DNA from: Poronia punctata
Taxonomy: Eukaryota; Ascomycota; Sordariomycetes; Xylariales; Xylariaceae
Length of the DNA stretch: 64,000 nt
NCBI GenBank assembly: GCA_022579005.1
Contig: MU401554.1
Span: 52,345 to 116,344 of the forward strand
Direction: 5' to 3'
The notes below the pieces were generated by a model that ran no database searches, was not told the DNA's origin, and saw nothing but the letters and a program-made list of their open reading frames with translations. Each line of letters begins with the position of its first letter. The stretch's first letter is position 1. Below, one piece after another: positions 35,082 to 47,502 of this stretch. Position numbers and translations under genes: made by a program.

Positions 35082-38000
35082 GGATCGGACGAATTGTTGG
35101 AAGTGCAATCTGGCCCCTTTCCTGGAGTACCTGGGACATACAGATTCGGGGTTCTAAGGAGTCACCTCAACAATGACATAGTCAAGGGATGAGTTGTCTA
35201 ATATCAAGCTGGCTGTGCTTTGTCCTCATAAACCAAGTAGTAGCGCGAGGGACGACGCGACAAAGTTGGAAAGATGGGTCAAGTTGGTCTCAGGTACTGT
35301 AATCGGTCATTTTAGAAGGAGAAATAGATATTTGTGAGTGAGGTCTTTGCACCAATCGAGTTACGGCACCAAAGCCTACGAGTAGGACTTGGTTGAAGAA
35401 GGTTTAAGCTGGGGAAAAAGAAAAAAGACCGGGACTTCTGTTCGCATACGAGGTGTGTGGATGCGTGGTGCTGTCACTGCCCTTACCTTAAATAGGAAAG
35501 AAGCCTGTCTCCTTTGAGAAACATTACCCCAGAAACGGATGTGAGCTAGATCTTCCCGCCGCACACTACGCCACGTGTGCGAGTCGCAGGCGTAGTGAAC
35601 GTGTTTTACGATGCTGCCTGACGCAGACCGATCGAAAGGCGATGTGCATAATGCTTCGTTCTTCTCTTCTTCTGTCTCTTGATTAGTTGTAAACAGGTGT
35701 ACTGCATGTCATATCACCTTAGAGGGTTACAACGCTGGAGCCAAGATATGCAGATTAAGTACCTTTAATGTGAGACAACCAAGGCCGGGTGAGTCAAAAC
35801 ATAAGAGAGAAAAAAACTAAAATGGATATTGGTTACCAGGCTTGGAGTGATACGTGGCTTTCTAATCCCATGCCTTTATTTTCCCGATAGAACTGACGGG
35901 GTAGGTGGTTGATGGTGTTGGCTGTTGTTAATATCGTCTACCTCCTATTTGTTTCCCATCTGGTTGGGATCGTCTGCTAACTAATACTTCAGGGTAGGTA
36001 ATAAGTGCCTTACCTGCAGTCAGTCCGAGCTCGTGGGGGTTTCGGCTTCTCGGAGGATTGAAAGGAGTGATGGGAGTAAATAATATTAATAACCGCAACG
36101 TGATTATTATATCCGTGTAAGAAAGAAAGTAATGTGTACTTGGACATTCCGGTGGATTTTTAGTAAGCTCTGTATATTGCATAGTGTAAAACCACCGTCC
36201 CTTGGATGTACATAAACCTGGGAAGGAGTCGCACGTCTAAAGATAAAAGTGAGCGGAAAGATTCCAGCGACTCGTATCAACGTACCTGCTTGACAGCCCA
36301 CGGCATGTAACGTACCAAACTTGGATGAATGGGTAGTAAGAAAACATCTGGTAGGAGTAAAAAGAATACACAGCCAAGCCTCGAAGACTTCTAGCTGTGG
36401 TGTGCATCGTTCCAGAATGCGCGAGGTCGCGGGAGTACAACATAGCAAGCATACCAATTCACTCTGCGCAGCTGAGTTAGGAAGGACAAGTTCCTGATTT
36501 TCATAGTAACCCTTGCTGTTTTGCTATTTGGCCCTTGTGCTTTGACTTGAATCTTCTGAAATGGGCACTGGTAGCCGTTAGGATGTACTAAGTATGCATG
36601 GAAGCTTCTTCGAAGGAAAATCTGACCGCTAACTTCTAAGCAGCCGGGGTCTGTGGCACCTTGGCAGTGTCTAAATTGCGCATGCCCCGGACGCATGGAC
36701 GGCTCGAAGCGCGTCCTTCAAATCATGACGATCTTGAGCAAAAAAATATATTTTTGCTCAGATAAAATGAACTTTGTGGATATTAATATGTGTTCCGGGA
36801 AGGTTCGATGTGGGAGAAGGATCTGTCCAAATACCCAAATAGCGGTTTTCCGAGCTTGTTCACCGACCACTGGCATATCATATCCAGGCAGCCCAGGCTG
36901 TACTGTTTGGCTGGTGCGGCGGGTCGGGCTGCCCGGATAGCCTGCATTGGGCAAGGGTTCCAGGGGTTGGAAACCAAACCCACTTTCCCCCAGTTTGACT
37001 GTTTGTTTGACAGTTTTCTCCAGTTTTGGGGGCTGTTCGCTTGTTTCCACAAGTTTACCTACTTGTACAGGTACGGTGATTATGTACAGTGGTCTACAGT
37101 ACTGTAGCCTCTGTCTTGGAACCACCTTTCCGGATGGCCTCAGCGTCCAGAATGAGTGACAGATTTGCAATCTGTGCACGGCGAGTTTCAGCACATGAGA
37201 ACTTGGCTTACCGCTGTTACCAATTTGCCCTGCGTCCTGGAGACGAGCTATCTTGGAAATGCGGAAAAGAAACTAGGTACGAGTACGATTCGAAGGAAGC
37301 AGCACTGTGAGTCGGAAGCTGGGGTACAGCTCTCCGACAAACCCTGGGGCTGGGCAGAGGGCCGGGAGAGATTGCTCGCTTGGTAAATGTCTTTAAGGAG
37401 ATCTGACGTCGCTCCCCATACCGTCCCTCCGCACCTATAAAGTGCATATACAATAGATTGATCGCGAGTTTGCTAAGAATGCCTAGCTAATAATATTGAT
37501 ACACGCCTGACGTGGCATTTTCCGGGACTAGAAGGTGTATCGTATTTCCATACAGAGGCAATATGCGTGGGGTAAAGGGCGTAAATACGATACCTTACGT
37601 AGGCCGTTATTCCTCGGTAACAAACCAATTCCTCCCGACCGCCAAAGGGATTTCTTCTCTAAATACCTATAATAGACTACCTAGCTTATATTGGTTTAGG
37701 CAAACTCAGTCCGCTCATCAAGCTCTTTCACTTTCAACCTTAACCCCCTCGACGAGGCAATCCATCAGCGTGGTGTGGTAGGACATTCATATGTTATTTA
37801 TGTAGGGTTAGCTAACCTAGTTTATTGTCCATCCTACCTAAACACTGCAAGATATGCAGGTAATCTAATAAGTTACATGTATCTTTAACCCCTTCCCACT
37901 AGTAGGCATTAACGTAGCACTGGCGTGCCTGGCCGGTCCGGGGAAAAACGTGATTTGCGTCGACTGCAGGGCCGCTTGCTCATTTAGTATGTTTGATTGT

Positions 38001-38226
38001 CAGGACTCATCAGTCCACATCATCGCCAAAGGGTCGGTGCCGGGCAAGCAAGGTGGATCAGGAAGAAGACACAAATGTGGCCGGTCATCGTAATAATAAA
38101 ATCCTAATAAGGAGAAGGACTACTAGGCAGGTACTCGATTACACAGAATTACACGTGTACACGTAAGCTTGCCAACGTACTTTGTCAGAATGGCCCCCTG
38201 TTATCCTGAGACGTCAGGAATCCTTG

Positions 38227-38250
38227 ACATGTCATGTCATGTCATGTCAT
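38227..38250 (+). repeat. CATGT pentamer tandem repeat
   Basis: Four to five copies of a CATGT/GTCAT pentamer in tandem, in gene-free DNA. Confidence 0.8.
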
Positions 38251-41200
38251 CTTGGTATGTGTGTGTTGCTTGAGGGCCCCTTATATGAAAGTGCGACGTC
38301 GAGTAGTTGCGAAGGAGCCCCGTACTTGCCACGCTCCGCAACCCAGAGGCCCTGAATGAATCGAAAATAGGATTGGAAAGGCTGCCTTCTAAATCCCTAC
38401 TTTAAAAAGAATGCAGAAACCTGGGGTCCGGGTACTTTTAGACTGGGGTTGGAGTTTTGAATTCTATCTTGCAAAATAACCAACCTTTCTAACCTAACCT
38501 AGCCATCTCAGCGGCTCAACCTGGTCCATCTGCCTGCTAGGTAATCCACGTACACGTACCCGTAGAGCTCCTAAGCCGCGAGATATTGCCGACAATGGCC
38601 AAATTACGAGATCCTTTTTCCAGAATAATTGCACCGTATGCTGTTTTCGCCGACAAAGGATTCATGCACGGATCAACAAATCCTGCTAAATCCCGCTACC
38701 TACATAAACGATCGCCTTGGGCACAAGCTTTGCGACAGACAGGCATGGTGCAGACGGGATTGTGTCATTACACCTTCAACAAGGTACGGACAGACACGGC
38801 TCGATTCCCCAGCCAGACCGTCCGGATCGATCAAGCTGATCAAATTGTTCATTCAAACCATGGATATTTCTGGACATGGCTGGAAGGGGTGGGTGCGGTG
38901 AGTTGTAATTGTAACAACAAAAGTGCCCGGTTGACTGTGTAACTGGCAACGCAGTAAGCCTTGGGGGTATCTACTCGTACTGATGGTGAATGGACAACCT
39001 GCTTATTACCAGATTCCCTCCCCTGTGACGCTTTTCATAGCACAATCGTAGCCCCAGCGACCACTGACGGTAGGCTATGGGGGTTGCTTATTGGCATGCT
39101 GAGAAGGACACTGATGTGTGCCCGAGATACCGCCACACGGGGAGCGTCCGAGGTAAATGCACGAATGAAAAAATTGCATCGCTCTGGGGGATGAGTACCT
39201 GTGCCGGGCTATTTGTATCTACATCCTATATTGGCCATGTTCCGCGCTTGAACTTTTTTTATTTTATTTCATTTCATTTATGACGGCCAGAAGAAAATAC
39301 CTAGCCCCAGGTTTTCCTCCGTTTTAGTCACTCTTGCCCTTTTTGGCTTCTGTCTGGGGCAATTGGCCGGGGCAAATGGGGTCTAAACGTGCCGACCCTG
39401 TCCAGGCTAACAGGTAACTAGTCGGTAACAGATTACGTTGGGAATGAAACAAACCAACCGCAAAGTTGGCTGGCTACGTGTACGTACCTATTTACATCAT
39501 TTCGACGCCTATTGGTACCTATTCTTCCGGTGCAATCTTACTTCCATTATTTGCAACTTTTTGCAGAAGGCCGGCCAAGCAAAAAGGAAACGCAAATATT
39601 GGGGTTGTCTCTGTTCATAATCTGATAGGGAGTCTGTCGTTCGTCGCTGGGCCAGCTGTGTCGATCCAACTGTGATGGGACAGACACGTATCTCAGGTAA
39701 TGACAGGTACAGTACGCGTGTATTTTTTAGGTCCGGTCATTACCTAGTCCATCTAGATAGTGTGTCACTTTGTGGGATACGATTGCGGGCTGCTATCTGC
39801 AATAAGGGGACTCAACAATCAAAATTGGTAGGAGTCTACCAATGGACAATTAGGAGTAGGGAGACGTACGTAGGTACCTGGTTTACCTACTTTATTTTGA
39901 GATTGCTTTCCCCGGCGCAAGTATCTTGATACATGTTATTTCGGTCATACAACGGAGAGGTATGGGGGTACTCATAAACAGACTAGATAGGTAGTTTGTT
40001 CAATCTTTTACCCCCTTCCTAGCTTGTCTCTAGGTTAGGATGCCACATAAATAAATAAAAGTGCCTAGCATTCCTCGGGGCCTGATGTGCCTTCACTCCT
40101 TACTTTCCAAGTTCCCTTCTCCCTTGCTCAAAGTTCAATTGTATGTGATAACCTATTCTGAACCATACGCAGCCCGCCCTGACTTCACCGTGCATTCTAC
40201 GCTGAGCTTTCACCTGCCCTACTTGCGTCGAACACGAAGCAAAAGAACAGGGAAAAACTTTGTCGTAATCGCAATAAATCTATCTACCTAAGCGAACAAT
40301 CTGTCGTAGAAACCTGACGTCTGCCATCGAGTTCGGAATCCGACAGGTCATTCTGGTAAAGGGCCCAAGACAATATACAATTGCTGCCGTGTCCAGTTCA
40401 TCCACACGGCGCCTTACAACAAACCAGATCGAGCCAAGAAAGGGCCAAGCGAAAGTCCACCCGAAGCCCAGCCTTCCTCTCCAGATTCTTTAGGGCTTCC
40501 CCGAGTTACGGCATACGGGATACATGCAGCGGCGCAGTGTTGTGGTTTCTGGCAGTTACACGTACACCCTCTTCATATTACTCCAAGATAGCCAGATCCA
40601 GATCTAGGATCATCTAGGGTCGACTCGCGTGGGGGGGACCATCCGCATCTCGACATTTGTATTATTGGGGCTGTGGTTTGTGACTTATACACGTTACCCA
40701 CCACGCACAACGCACAACGTACGGCACACAGCACAGCACAGCACAACGCAACGCAACGAATACATACAGCACAAAACCCTAGGTTAAACCCTACAGCTTT
40801 CGCTTTCCAAGGGCCAGCTGTTTAAAACAGCCTACCTTTTGTACACCGGCTGGGAAACTTCTGTATTGCGATACATCCTTACATCCCTACATACTACAAG
40901 CCTACCAAGTACCACTTATCAGCAAACTGAGGTACCGATACCTCGGGATCGACGGACACAAATAAGCTCGGAGTACCTGCAGTGGTGTAAATACCCTGAT
41001 TACTACCTGCCTCCTTCCAATTGCCCACTTACCTACTCGTACCTGCCCGGTACCTTGATATAGTACCTACCTTACTCAAGTGGTCAGACCCCTAACCATA
41101 CATCAGACGCATCCACCGCTCTTTCCAGCATAGAGCGATACTGTCCCAACACAAAGCAGCGTCAGAATCCCGACTCGATCTGATTCACCATATTTCGAAA

Positions 41201-41502
41201 AGACTTATTTTAACAACCGGTTTCTCCCTCCGACCTTCCCCGTCTTCTGGTCTTCTCTTCATACCCAGCCTCAACACTCACTTACTGCCACTGCCACCAC
41301 CACCCCGTCTTCCTACAACAACACATCGTGATATACATATATCATACAGTAGGGAGCCTCTTTTCCGCCCAAACTGTTTACATTTCCCATACCAATCCCG
41401 GGCCGCAATACAAACCTGTTTGCTGCCACATCTCTATCTGCGCTGGTCAGACACAGCCTTGCTATATTTGGGGATCCGCCAGAGCATAACCCAACCTTTC
41501 TT

Positions 41503-41564
41503 GTAAGTGACTACTGCTATGGCATCATATAAAAATCCCGCTCATGATATTAACTTTGCTGCAG
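41503..41564 (+). other. Predicted intron in 5' leader
   Basis: A GTAAGT donor at 41503 and a GCTGCAG acceptor ending at 41564, with an ATTAAC branch-like site about 12 bases before the acceptor, form a 62-nt intron lying 29 bases before the ATG at 41594. An upstream ATG at 41519 would be removed by this splice. The 340 bases before it are rich in C/T with few ATGs, consistent with a long leader. Confidence 0.6.
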
Positions 41565-41593
41565 GTCAAAGCATAAGGCACCTCATTTTCAAC

Positions 41594-41827
41594 ATGCCTG
41601 GACAAATCTTCGCACCTATTCCTGTCACACCTGGAAAGAGCAGTAGTCGTACGACCGGCTCGTCGGATCTGTTCGCTAGTCTGAACGCTACTCTCCAGTC
41701 CAAAGACAAGACACTCACCACGCCGGTGCGCTCTATCCAAGAGCGCGACTGGGACGTCCCGGCACCTCCGCCGCCTAGTCCCGTCAGCTTCCACCCTGAT
41801 CATTGGCAACACGGCTTGCGTCGTTGA
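41594..41827 (+). CDS. Small proline-rich protein, 77 residues
   Basis: A short single-exon reading frame begins MPGQIFAPIPVTPGKSS and ends in a proline run followed by FHPDHWQHGLRR. There is no signal peptide or membrane segment; the protein is Ser/Thr/Pro rich and likely disordered, with a short central LFASLNATL helix candidate. Support comes from the predicted leader intron just upstream, an AACATGC start context and codon use resembling the neighbouring real genes. No family was recognised. The minus-strand 95-codon ORF over the same bases is a shadow. Confidence 0.6.
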   Translation: MPGQIFAPIPVTPGKSSSRTTGSSDLFASLNATLQSKDKTLTTPVRSIQERDWDVPAPPPPSPVSFHPDHWQHGLRR

Positions 41828-43579
41828 TCTCCTGCTTGACTACGTTAGGTCCTGGGAGGTGCGCGAAGATCCAGTTCGGATGTCTCGGCCCGAGGAATAA
41901 TAAGCATTCTTCTACATGTAATAGTATTGCGAGCGAGCGAAGTCACGTTTCTTGTCGTTCCAGGAGTTGAGGATATGGCACTGAGGGTATTGTACAAAGG
42001 GATGGGAGTACCGGGTCTACACAAAAGCCAAAGGGAAGGCATATACGCATGGATCGGTCGCCCATTTCGTTAGAGGGTCGAACCGTTTACTCTGGTTCGG
42101 GACGGGGCATAGGGCCTCGTCGTTTGTACTATGATGTCGTCTTGATGGGCTACTTGAATTCATCTTTTAATTACTTTAATGAAGGGACGGGCTAGTTCCG
42201 AATTCCATGGGCGGGCGGGCGAACGGGTTTAGACACCTGCTTTATCCTGTGTCTCACTTGATGTCGGTGGGCGACAATGCGAATCAAGCTTTAAAATCTA
42301 TGCCGAGGCTCCGACAAGACGTGAAGAAATATGGGATTCTCCAATGATCAAGGAAAATTCTGATGTGTTTCTGGCGGTTCGGTTGATACCGGTAACAGTT
42401 GGCCTATGCAGGGCTTATCGATGAGAAACACTCCACTGATCCCTACATGACTGCGTCATCATGACTGATGGAGCATATAAGCGGTGTGGGGCCTGGATCA
42501 AGGGATTTCCTCTTCATTTTAAACGTGAGGTTATACGAGATAACCTTGAAATACGTACACGGAAAACAATTGGATACAATGTCGGCCAGAAGGGAGATGT
42601 CGGATAGTAAGGAAGCCAAACAGCTATTAGTAGCATCACTCGACCCTCTTCTTACTTTTATGTTTCGAGTCTGTAGCCGAGGCACTCTTGGTTGGGGGAT
42701 CAAAATCACATGGGACATCACATGGGAACCTCGCAGAGCGACCTGTACAGAGTTAAGAAGTGTCTCTAGGAGTTTGCTAGTATATCTTCAAACAACCCCC
42801 TATCGTAGATATACGCGTAGCGATGCACTCATGTTGTTGTACGTTACAAGGTCCCTAAAATGGTGACTCCTATGACGATATTTTCCCGGATACCAGTAGA
42901 ATTAGTCTAGGTTGCGCAAAGTCTCGATTCCATCTTTTGGTCCTGTTTTCTGCGCCATGTCAATGCCACGCTATCGATAAAAAGAATGTACAGACGGGTA
43001 TAAATCTCGACTTGTTTGGTATACAGTATGACTATGGAACTATGGACTGAAGCCCGCCCAGTGTCGAAGAAAAAACGATCCTGTCTAAGCTGTATTGAGA
43101 AGAAACATTTGTCGTTGATGAGGAAACAAGAAACTTTAATTTGCGACCCCACACTTGTAGGCTTTCTGGGGCTGCGTCTCAGCGTCTGTACAGGCTTGGC
43201 GTGAATTCGGTAGGCCTTTTACGAGTTTATAGGCTCTCTTAGCGCTAAGACACTTTACGCGTTTGGTATTTCCCAAATCGCGTTGTATAAGTGGGACTCG
43301 ACGCGTTTATGTCTTCTCGACACGCTACGATCGTGACCCGTGCGCGACCCACGGCTCTAAATATTGAAAGGGTACTTGGTACATCACCCTTACCCCGGTG
43401 TCCCAATGTTTACCGCACTTTCAACATTGCTCTGACCATTTTTGTTGTTCATCGCCTTCGTAGTCTCCATTCTCAATTAGTCTGTGCGTTCGAACTTGCC
43501 TCTCAAGGTCTTACAACTACTTCGTGCATGATCAATTGTTTGGAAATCGCGTCATCAGTGAACTGTTTCCTTCTTTACA
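41828..43579. other. Spacer before the Cdt1-like gene
   Basis: No supported gene. A 132-codon plus-strand ORF at 42468-42866 lacks any recognisable feature. The 200 bases before 43580 are the presumed promoter and leader of the replication factor. Confidence 0.5.
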
Positions 43580-45070
43580 ATGCCTCTGACGAAGCAGCAG
43601 CGGAAGGCCGCAGCCGCCTCCAAAGTCAAGGCTTCTCAGCAACACGCATCCCCAAGTATCAGCAGTTTCGCCCGAGTCTCCAAGACTGTTCCCAATGTCG
43701 GCGGTAAGAAGGAGGTCGTGACTTCAACCCCGAAGAAAGACACTAAGCTCGAGGCCATCACACCCGCGTCGAGGAAACGCAAGGCCGTTGCTTCCGTTGA
43801 AGCCGACTCTTCCTCAGCCGATGAGACGCCGGTAAAGCGTACCAAGGCCCCCATCCAGCCCGTCAAGCGCGGTCGCGGTAGACCATCCAAGAAAGCGCGT
43901 CCCGAACCTGTTCCTCGCAAACGTGTGCGAAGTCCTAGTATATCCGACTCCGACGCGTCAGCTGTTGATGCCGGGGTATTGTTCAAAAAACTTCGACTCG
44001 AGTCCTCACCCTCGAGATGTTCGTCGCCTGTCACTGTCGCCACATCAGTTGCCGAGTCAGACGCCGAATTCGACGCGAAGCCTTCCGCGCCCGACCAATT
44101 ACCACGAGAGGTCCTGGACCTCATAGATTTATACGCCGGTTTTCTCAAGACGCTCACTTTACATTATGCCCACAATGGCTCACATGTACCAGCCGACCTG
44201 CGGGTGCTGTGTCCGAATGTGGCCCGCGCTTGGGGCAAGAAGAAGGTCACGAACGGTGATATCCGGGTGTGTCTAGGTGTGCTTGGGAAATCTGCGGAAA
44301 GCAATCCGCTCAGCCTGGTCAACTACGGACGGGGCAAAGTCTGCATCGAGAGCAGCAAGTCTCGTGGCAGGGGACCTATGAACGAGAATAAATTGAACGC
44401 TACTTTCCGCACAACCATAACCGCTCTGTGGACGGAATTCCTCGCTGACGGAAAGTCCGACGTAAGCGAATTTCTAACTACGCTACCAAAAGCCCCCATC
44501 GCGCTGTGCGAGTCTGTCGCCAAGGCGGCGCCTATCTTGCTGAAGGGTCAACAACGTCTCGAAGACCTCAAGCACGGCATCGAAATCAAGAAACAGGAGA
44601 AGGAAGCCAAGTCCCAGCCCTCGGCCACGATCGATAACAAAAACCCAACGACAAATCCAGATGGCAGCAAAATGAGCCTCCTCGACCGTATCCGTCTCAA
44701 GTCTCTACAGAAAGCCTCTATGCCCGCCGGTCTCACCCCCGCCCAGCTGGAGCGTCGCGCAGCGCTACAACGCGCGGAAGAAGTCTCTGCTCTCATCGGT
44801 ATGCTCAGTCGCGCTACGAGCGACGGCATGGGCGGCCGCGTGAGCTTCACCATGCCCTCCCTGCTCGAGAAACTGAAAGATTCGTTCCGTATGGGCATCT
44901 CTAAACCCGAGGGCGCCGCTTGCATCCGCCTCCTCGCGACAGAAATCGTCCCTCAATGGATCCGCGTCGTCACGCTCTCCGGACGCGAGAACGTTGTTGT
45001 CGAAGTGGAGGCTCAGGTCGGCAAGCCCGAGGTGGCGAGACGGGTGCAGGATATCTTGGCCCGTGAGTAA
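43580..45070 (+). CDS. cdt1: Cdt1-like DNA replication licensing factor
   Basis: A single exon encodes 496 residues. The first 170 are basic, Ser/Pro rich and disordered, with TPVKRTK-type phospho/nuclear-import motifs and an AT-hook-like VKRGRGRPSKKARP near 97-110. SPSISSFARV near 24-33 resembles a degenerate PCNA-interaction peptide. A central winged-helix-like segment starts at PREVLDLIDLYAGFLKTL (about 174). The C-terminal domain (from LLDRIRLKSLQKA, about 373, through IGMLSRATSD and MPSLLEKLKDSF to ARRVQDILARE) matches the Cdt1 C-terminal winged helix that binds MCM. Cdt1 loads MCM2-7 at origins in G1 in the nucleus. Fungal Cdt1 proteins diverge greatly, so assignment rests mainly on the C-terminal domain. 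Confidence 0.8.
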   Translation: MPLTKQQRKAAAASKVKASQQHASPSISSFARVSKTVPNVGGKKEVVTSTPKKDTKLEAITPASRKRKAVASVEADSSSADETPVKRTKAPIQPVKRGRGRPSKKARPEPVPRKRVRSPSISDSDASAVDAGVLFKKLRLESSPSRCSSPVTVATSVAESDAEFDAKPSAPDQLPREVLDLIDLYAGFLKTLTLHYAHNGSHVPADLRVLCPNVARAWGKKKVTNGDIRVCLGVLGKSAESNPLSLVNYGRGKVCIESSKSRGRGPMNENKLNATFRTTITALWTEFLADGKSDVSEFLTTLPKAPIALCESVAKAAPILLKGQQRLEDLKHGIEIKKQEKEAKSQPSATIDNKNPTTNPDGSKMSLLDRIRLKSLQKASMPAGLTPAQLERRAALQRAEEVSALIGMLSRATSDGMGGRVSFTMPSLLEKLKDSFRMGISKPEGAACIRLLATEIVPQWIRVVTLSGRENVVVEVEAQVGKPEVARRVQDILARE

Positions 45071-45887
45071 ACAGGCAGGGGGTTGTCGGGTTTTTGTGTT
45101 ATGTTTTTCTCTCTGGTGTTTTTATTCACAGGGTGGCGCATTTACTGGCTTAGGAAAGATCATTGGGTGTCTGGAAATGGTTTCATGGTTTGTTTCTACA
45201 TAGCGTGGGACTGGTACTGGCGACGAGTGTTTTTGCTGGGTTTGTATTTCTCCAGATACCACTTGTACATTTCGTCGAGAACTAGGTACGCTCTCTGATT
45301 TAGTTCAGGGGTTTGTGCTTCATATAGGGAAGAAGTACCTGAATACAAGAAATAACTCGCAGAATCATTTTGCTTGAGGTTACCTGAGAGAGGAAAGCAT
45401 TTTGCACGGATTACTCTGCATCATTAATCACAGTAGTCGACGTAAATAAAATATGAATATGTGATGGCTTTGTCTATTACTCTATGGGAATCGTAAATCA
45501 ACGCCTCTCTGTAACAGCACTCAGGCCGCACAAAACCGACAACATCGATGCATTTGAAAACACCATGCCCAGCTTTTCTGAAGGACCCAACGCATTCCGA
45601 ATTGCCCTCGTAACCAGCCGAGGTGGCGGCATGCATCCATCTGCTCCGCACTCTCGTCATACTTTCGTCGACTGACTGTGACTGGTTATTTTATCTAACG
45701 TCTTTTGCTAAAGACCCGCTCGTCTCGTGTTTAGCCACTTGCGTGTGTTTTTGTTCGTGGGTATGTCATGTCATCCGGTGTATCTTTAGCCATACCTCTA
45801 CTTTATAAGAGGTAGGCAGGCAGTAGGAAGGAAGGAAGGAAAGGGAAGGAGGTTAAGATTCTATCTATCAAGACATGAAATCTTAAT
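45071..45887. other. Tail-to-tail intergenic region
   Basis: Separates the 3' ends of the Cdt1-like gene and MBF1. GGAA repeats occur near 45826-45850. No other feature was recognised. Confidence 0.55.
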
Positions 45888-46634
45888 CTATTTTCCCTTG
45901 GGCTTGAACTTGGGCTCTCCAATACCAGTACCCCGTAGCTTGACGTTAAGCACACGCTCCATGGAGCTGAGGACCTTTTGGTCAGGGACGGCGGAGCCGC
46001 GCTCAAACTCGGCGACAACCGATTGTGTTGTGTTGCACTTGGTGGCTAGATCTTTCTGTGTCATCTTCGGCTCCATCTTCTGACGGGCCTGGCTGATGGC
46101 GTCTCCGACCACCTTGCCGACCGTGTTGGGCTTGATAATGTCGTCGCTGCGGTCGACTTTTGTGAGGTGCTGACCTTCGGGACCTTTACCGATCTGTGAT
46201 GATGAGGGGGATGAAAGTTAGTACCGAATATCAAGACTTGGAGGCTGTTGGTTCTGATAACGCAAGGACAGCAAGAACGGGAGCTATCGGGCGCCCGAAA
46301 CCTCGCTGCATGAAAACTCCATCATCGGATGTGGGCGAGTAGTCTCGGGCGCAAATCTTGCAGTCTCATAGACCGCTGTATAACGGAACAATGATCTTTT
46401 GTTGTCCCAAGTGATGTTTCAAGAGACGAGAAGGGTGAAAAATAGATTGCAGACAAACAAAGTGAAATTGCTTACCTGGTTGGCTGACGAGTACTTCTTC
46501 TCTGTTGCGACAACACCACCACTGCGCATCGCAGCATTCAAGGCAGACTGGCCTCGAACAACCTTCTCTCTTGGGCCACCGCCGCCGCCGCCAACCCGCT
46601 GGCCAATCTTGACGGCTGTATCCCAATCAGACAT
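45888..46634 (-). CDS. mbf1: Multiprotein-bridging factor 1
   Basis: Two exons read leftwards (46476-46634 and 45888-46193) give 154 residues, the usual length. The N-terminal MBF1 domain starts [23 protein letters not shown] and continues across the splice site ([18 protein letters not shown]). The C-terminal Cro/C1 helix-turn-helix has [21 protein letters not shown] and [11 protein letters not shown]1 bridges TBP and bZIP activators such as Gcn4, and also suppresses +1 frameshifting on stalled ribosomes. The single intron is 282 nt, phase 0, far longer than the other introns here; no coding exon was seen inside it. The glycine hexamer near residue 15 is slightly longer than in typical homologues. 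Confidence 0.95.
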
Positions 46635-47502
46635 CTTGATTATGGTGTTTTGTGATGATGTGTTCTTTGGCGGGGTACGATGCACGGTAAAAGGGGGGGG
46701 TGAGAGTTCGGCGGAGATGTTGAGACTCGAAAGCGATTTTTCAAGTGGATAGTGGTGAATGTTTTCTGTAGAGAGTTTTTGTTATATTTGGTGTTGATAT
46801 CACTGAACTATTAAGAGAGAAATGGGGTTGACAGTTGAATTCGCCGCAGAGTGCCAGATGTGTCGCTTTATTTAGGTGGTGGAATGTCAAGGAATCGGGA
46901 TGGCGTAGGAGAGTGGGCTGAAAGCGGATCCACCGACAGGGGCCGCTGACTCAATCGGCGGCGGGCAAGCGTTCTCTGACAGACGTGCCAGATGGCACGC
47001 TAGGGCCGCCCGAGTCCTGTTGGCTGTTGGAAGGAACTTGACACATGGTACATTCTCGTTCCTGCCGTGATATAAGCATTTCGTTCTCCTGTGTATTCTA
47101 CATGTAACTGAATCGTATTAGTAGTAAACTTTGGAGAAACGGACAAAATGTATGTAGGTAAGCATGGATGACGGATCTCTGGTTCACCTGTTCCTCGGCC
47201 AGGTACATTCGGCTGCAACTACCCTTCATCACCCTTGGGCCTTCACGTTGCCTCTGTAGGTTACCGTGTCCACACCAGAAACAAGACTAGTGCGTGGCGT
47301 CCCTTTGTGGCGATGTGGCGTCGGAGTTAAGGCATCTGGTGACACTTTTTGAAGTCTCTTCTGCACGTCTAATAAGGAGGAGATCTCGTACGAGAGAACG
47401 AAGAGATTCTAACCTAGCCGACGTTCTTGACTGACTGTACCAGAAATAAATACTCATCAGCGGATGGTATTTCGGTCAAACTGTTAATACTGTTTGTTGG
47501 AG
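46635..47502. other. Divergent promoter region of MBF1 and DUF1365 genes
   Basis: About 870 bases between two divergent starts. A run of G near 46693 and pyrimidine-poor leader sequence were noted; nothing else is recognised. Confidence 0.5.

Larger units (their letters stand above)
33147..41593. other. 8.4-kb gene-poor region
   Basis: The longest stretch without a supportable gene. ORFs up to 158 codons exist on both strands (the longest at 36718-37194, minus) but none shows a recognisable domain or splice-supported continuation. It holds five copies of TACTCGTA/TACGAGTA (33858, 35377, 37278, 38972, 41034), a poly-T tract near 33778, a hairpin at 35054-35081, a CATGT tandem at 38227-38250 and CACAACG-type repeats near 40705-40765. 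The last 400 bases are the leader region of the gene at 41594. Confidence 0.5.

Noticed and set aside
36718..37194. 158-codon minus-strand ORF in the gene desert
   Set aside because: No domain, no start context and overlapping plus-strand ORFs of similar length; codon use is not biased like the real genes here.
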